Source: Odontesthes bonariensis (lineage: Eukaryota > Chordata > Actinopteri > Atheriniformes > Atherinopsidae). From it: a DNA stretch of 64,000 nucleotides. The notes beneath the pieces are model-generated. The model did no database searches. It was not told where the DNA came from and was given only the letters and a program-made list of their open reading frames with translations. The translations under genes were made by a program, and so were the position numbers. Below are positions 63,826 through 64,000 of this stretch, piece by piece. The stretch lies in NCBI RefSeq assembly GCF_027942865.1, contig NC_134515.1:8609339-8673338 (forward strand), given 5' to 3'. Every line of letters begins with the position of its first letter. Position 1 is the first letter of the stretch.

Positions 63826-64000
63826 CTAAGGAAACAACAATGGTTGTTAATACAATTATTCTCATGCTACAATGCTGACTTGTAGTCAGGGGAAGGGTAA
63901 CTCTGATGGTGTTGGGGGGGCGTTTATACTCGACAGTAGGTATTTTCTCTCGGACTGAACTTCAATTTGATGTGAAACACTACAGAGCACTAAGACAGTG

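Overview
The window looks like chromosomal DNA of a ray-finned (teleost) fish. The protein-coding genes are split into short exons with GT-AG introns, the encoded proteins match vertebrate families, and the introns are full of typical fish transposons (L2-like and L1/Tx1-like LINEs, Tc1, hAT, piggyBac, Harbinger). No bacterial-type operon, CRISPR array or viral gene cluster is present.

Layout. (1) Plus strand, 664-25759 plus a 3'UTR to about 28260: tensin-2 (tns2). Twenty-three exons join in one frame (4815 nt, 1604 residues plus stop); only the N-terminal exons lie upstream of the window. The order is PTP-like domain, C2 domain, long His/Pro/Arg-rich linker, SH2, PTB. (2) Minus strand, 35957 to 30167: tmem106c, complete in seven exons (275 aa). 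(3) Minus strand, about 45032 to 41027: the C-terminal part of a PTB/PID adaptor with a short coiled-coil tail, family not named with certainty. (4) Minus strand, 53589 to 46725: sars1, cytosolic seryl-tRNA synthetase, complete in 11 exons (514 aa). (5) Minus strand, from beyond the right edge to 54501: an IL-17 receptor D-like gene; the last five exons (328 residues) carry the end of the ectodomain, the TM helix and the SEFIR domain. After tns2 the remaining four genes all run on the minus strand; tns2 and tmem106c converge tail to tail, and sars1 starts about 300 bases past the predicted 3' end of the receptor gene.

The genes do not form a pathway: tensin-2 is a focal-adhesion scaffold, TMEM106C a late-endosome/ER type membrane protein, SARS1 a translation enzyme, the receptor a cytokine-signalling protein. 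Their proximity is ordinary vertebrate synteny.

Most of the rest is repeat-derived. At least a dozen elements can be delimited by terminal inverted repeats and target-site duplications read directly from the sequence, several of them nested. I found no convincing new biological system. The best second-look items are a 33-unit TG tract 13 bases before a tns2 splice acceptor, a GC-AG intron in sars1, lineage-specific charged and His-rich insertions in tensin-2, the short-tailed SEFIR receptor, a group of TTAA-flanked elements with related ends, a 507-bp element with a 9-bp target duplication, and several nested transposons that can be ordered in time.
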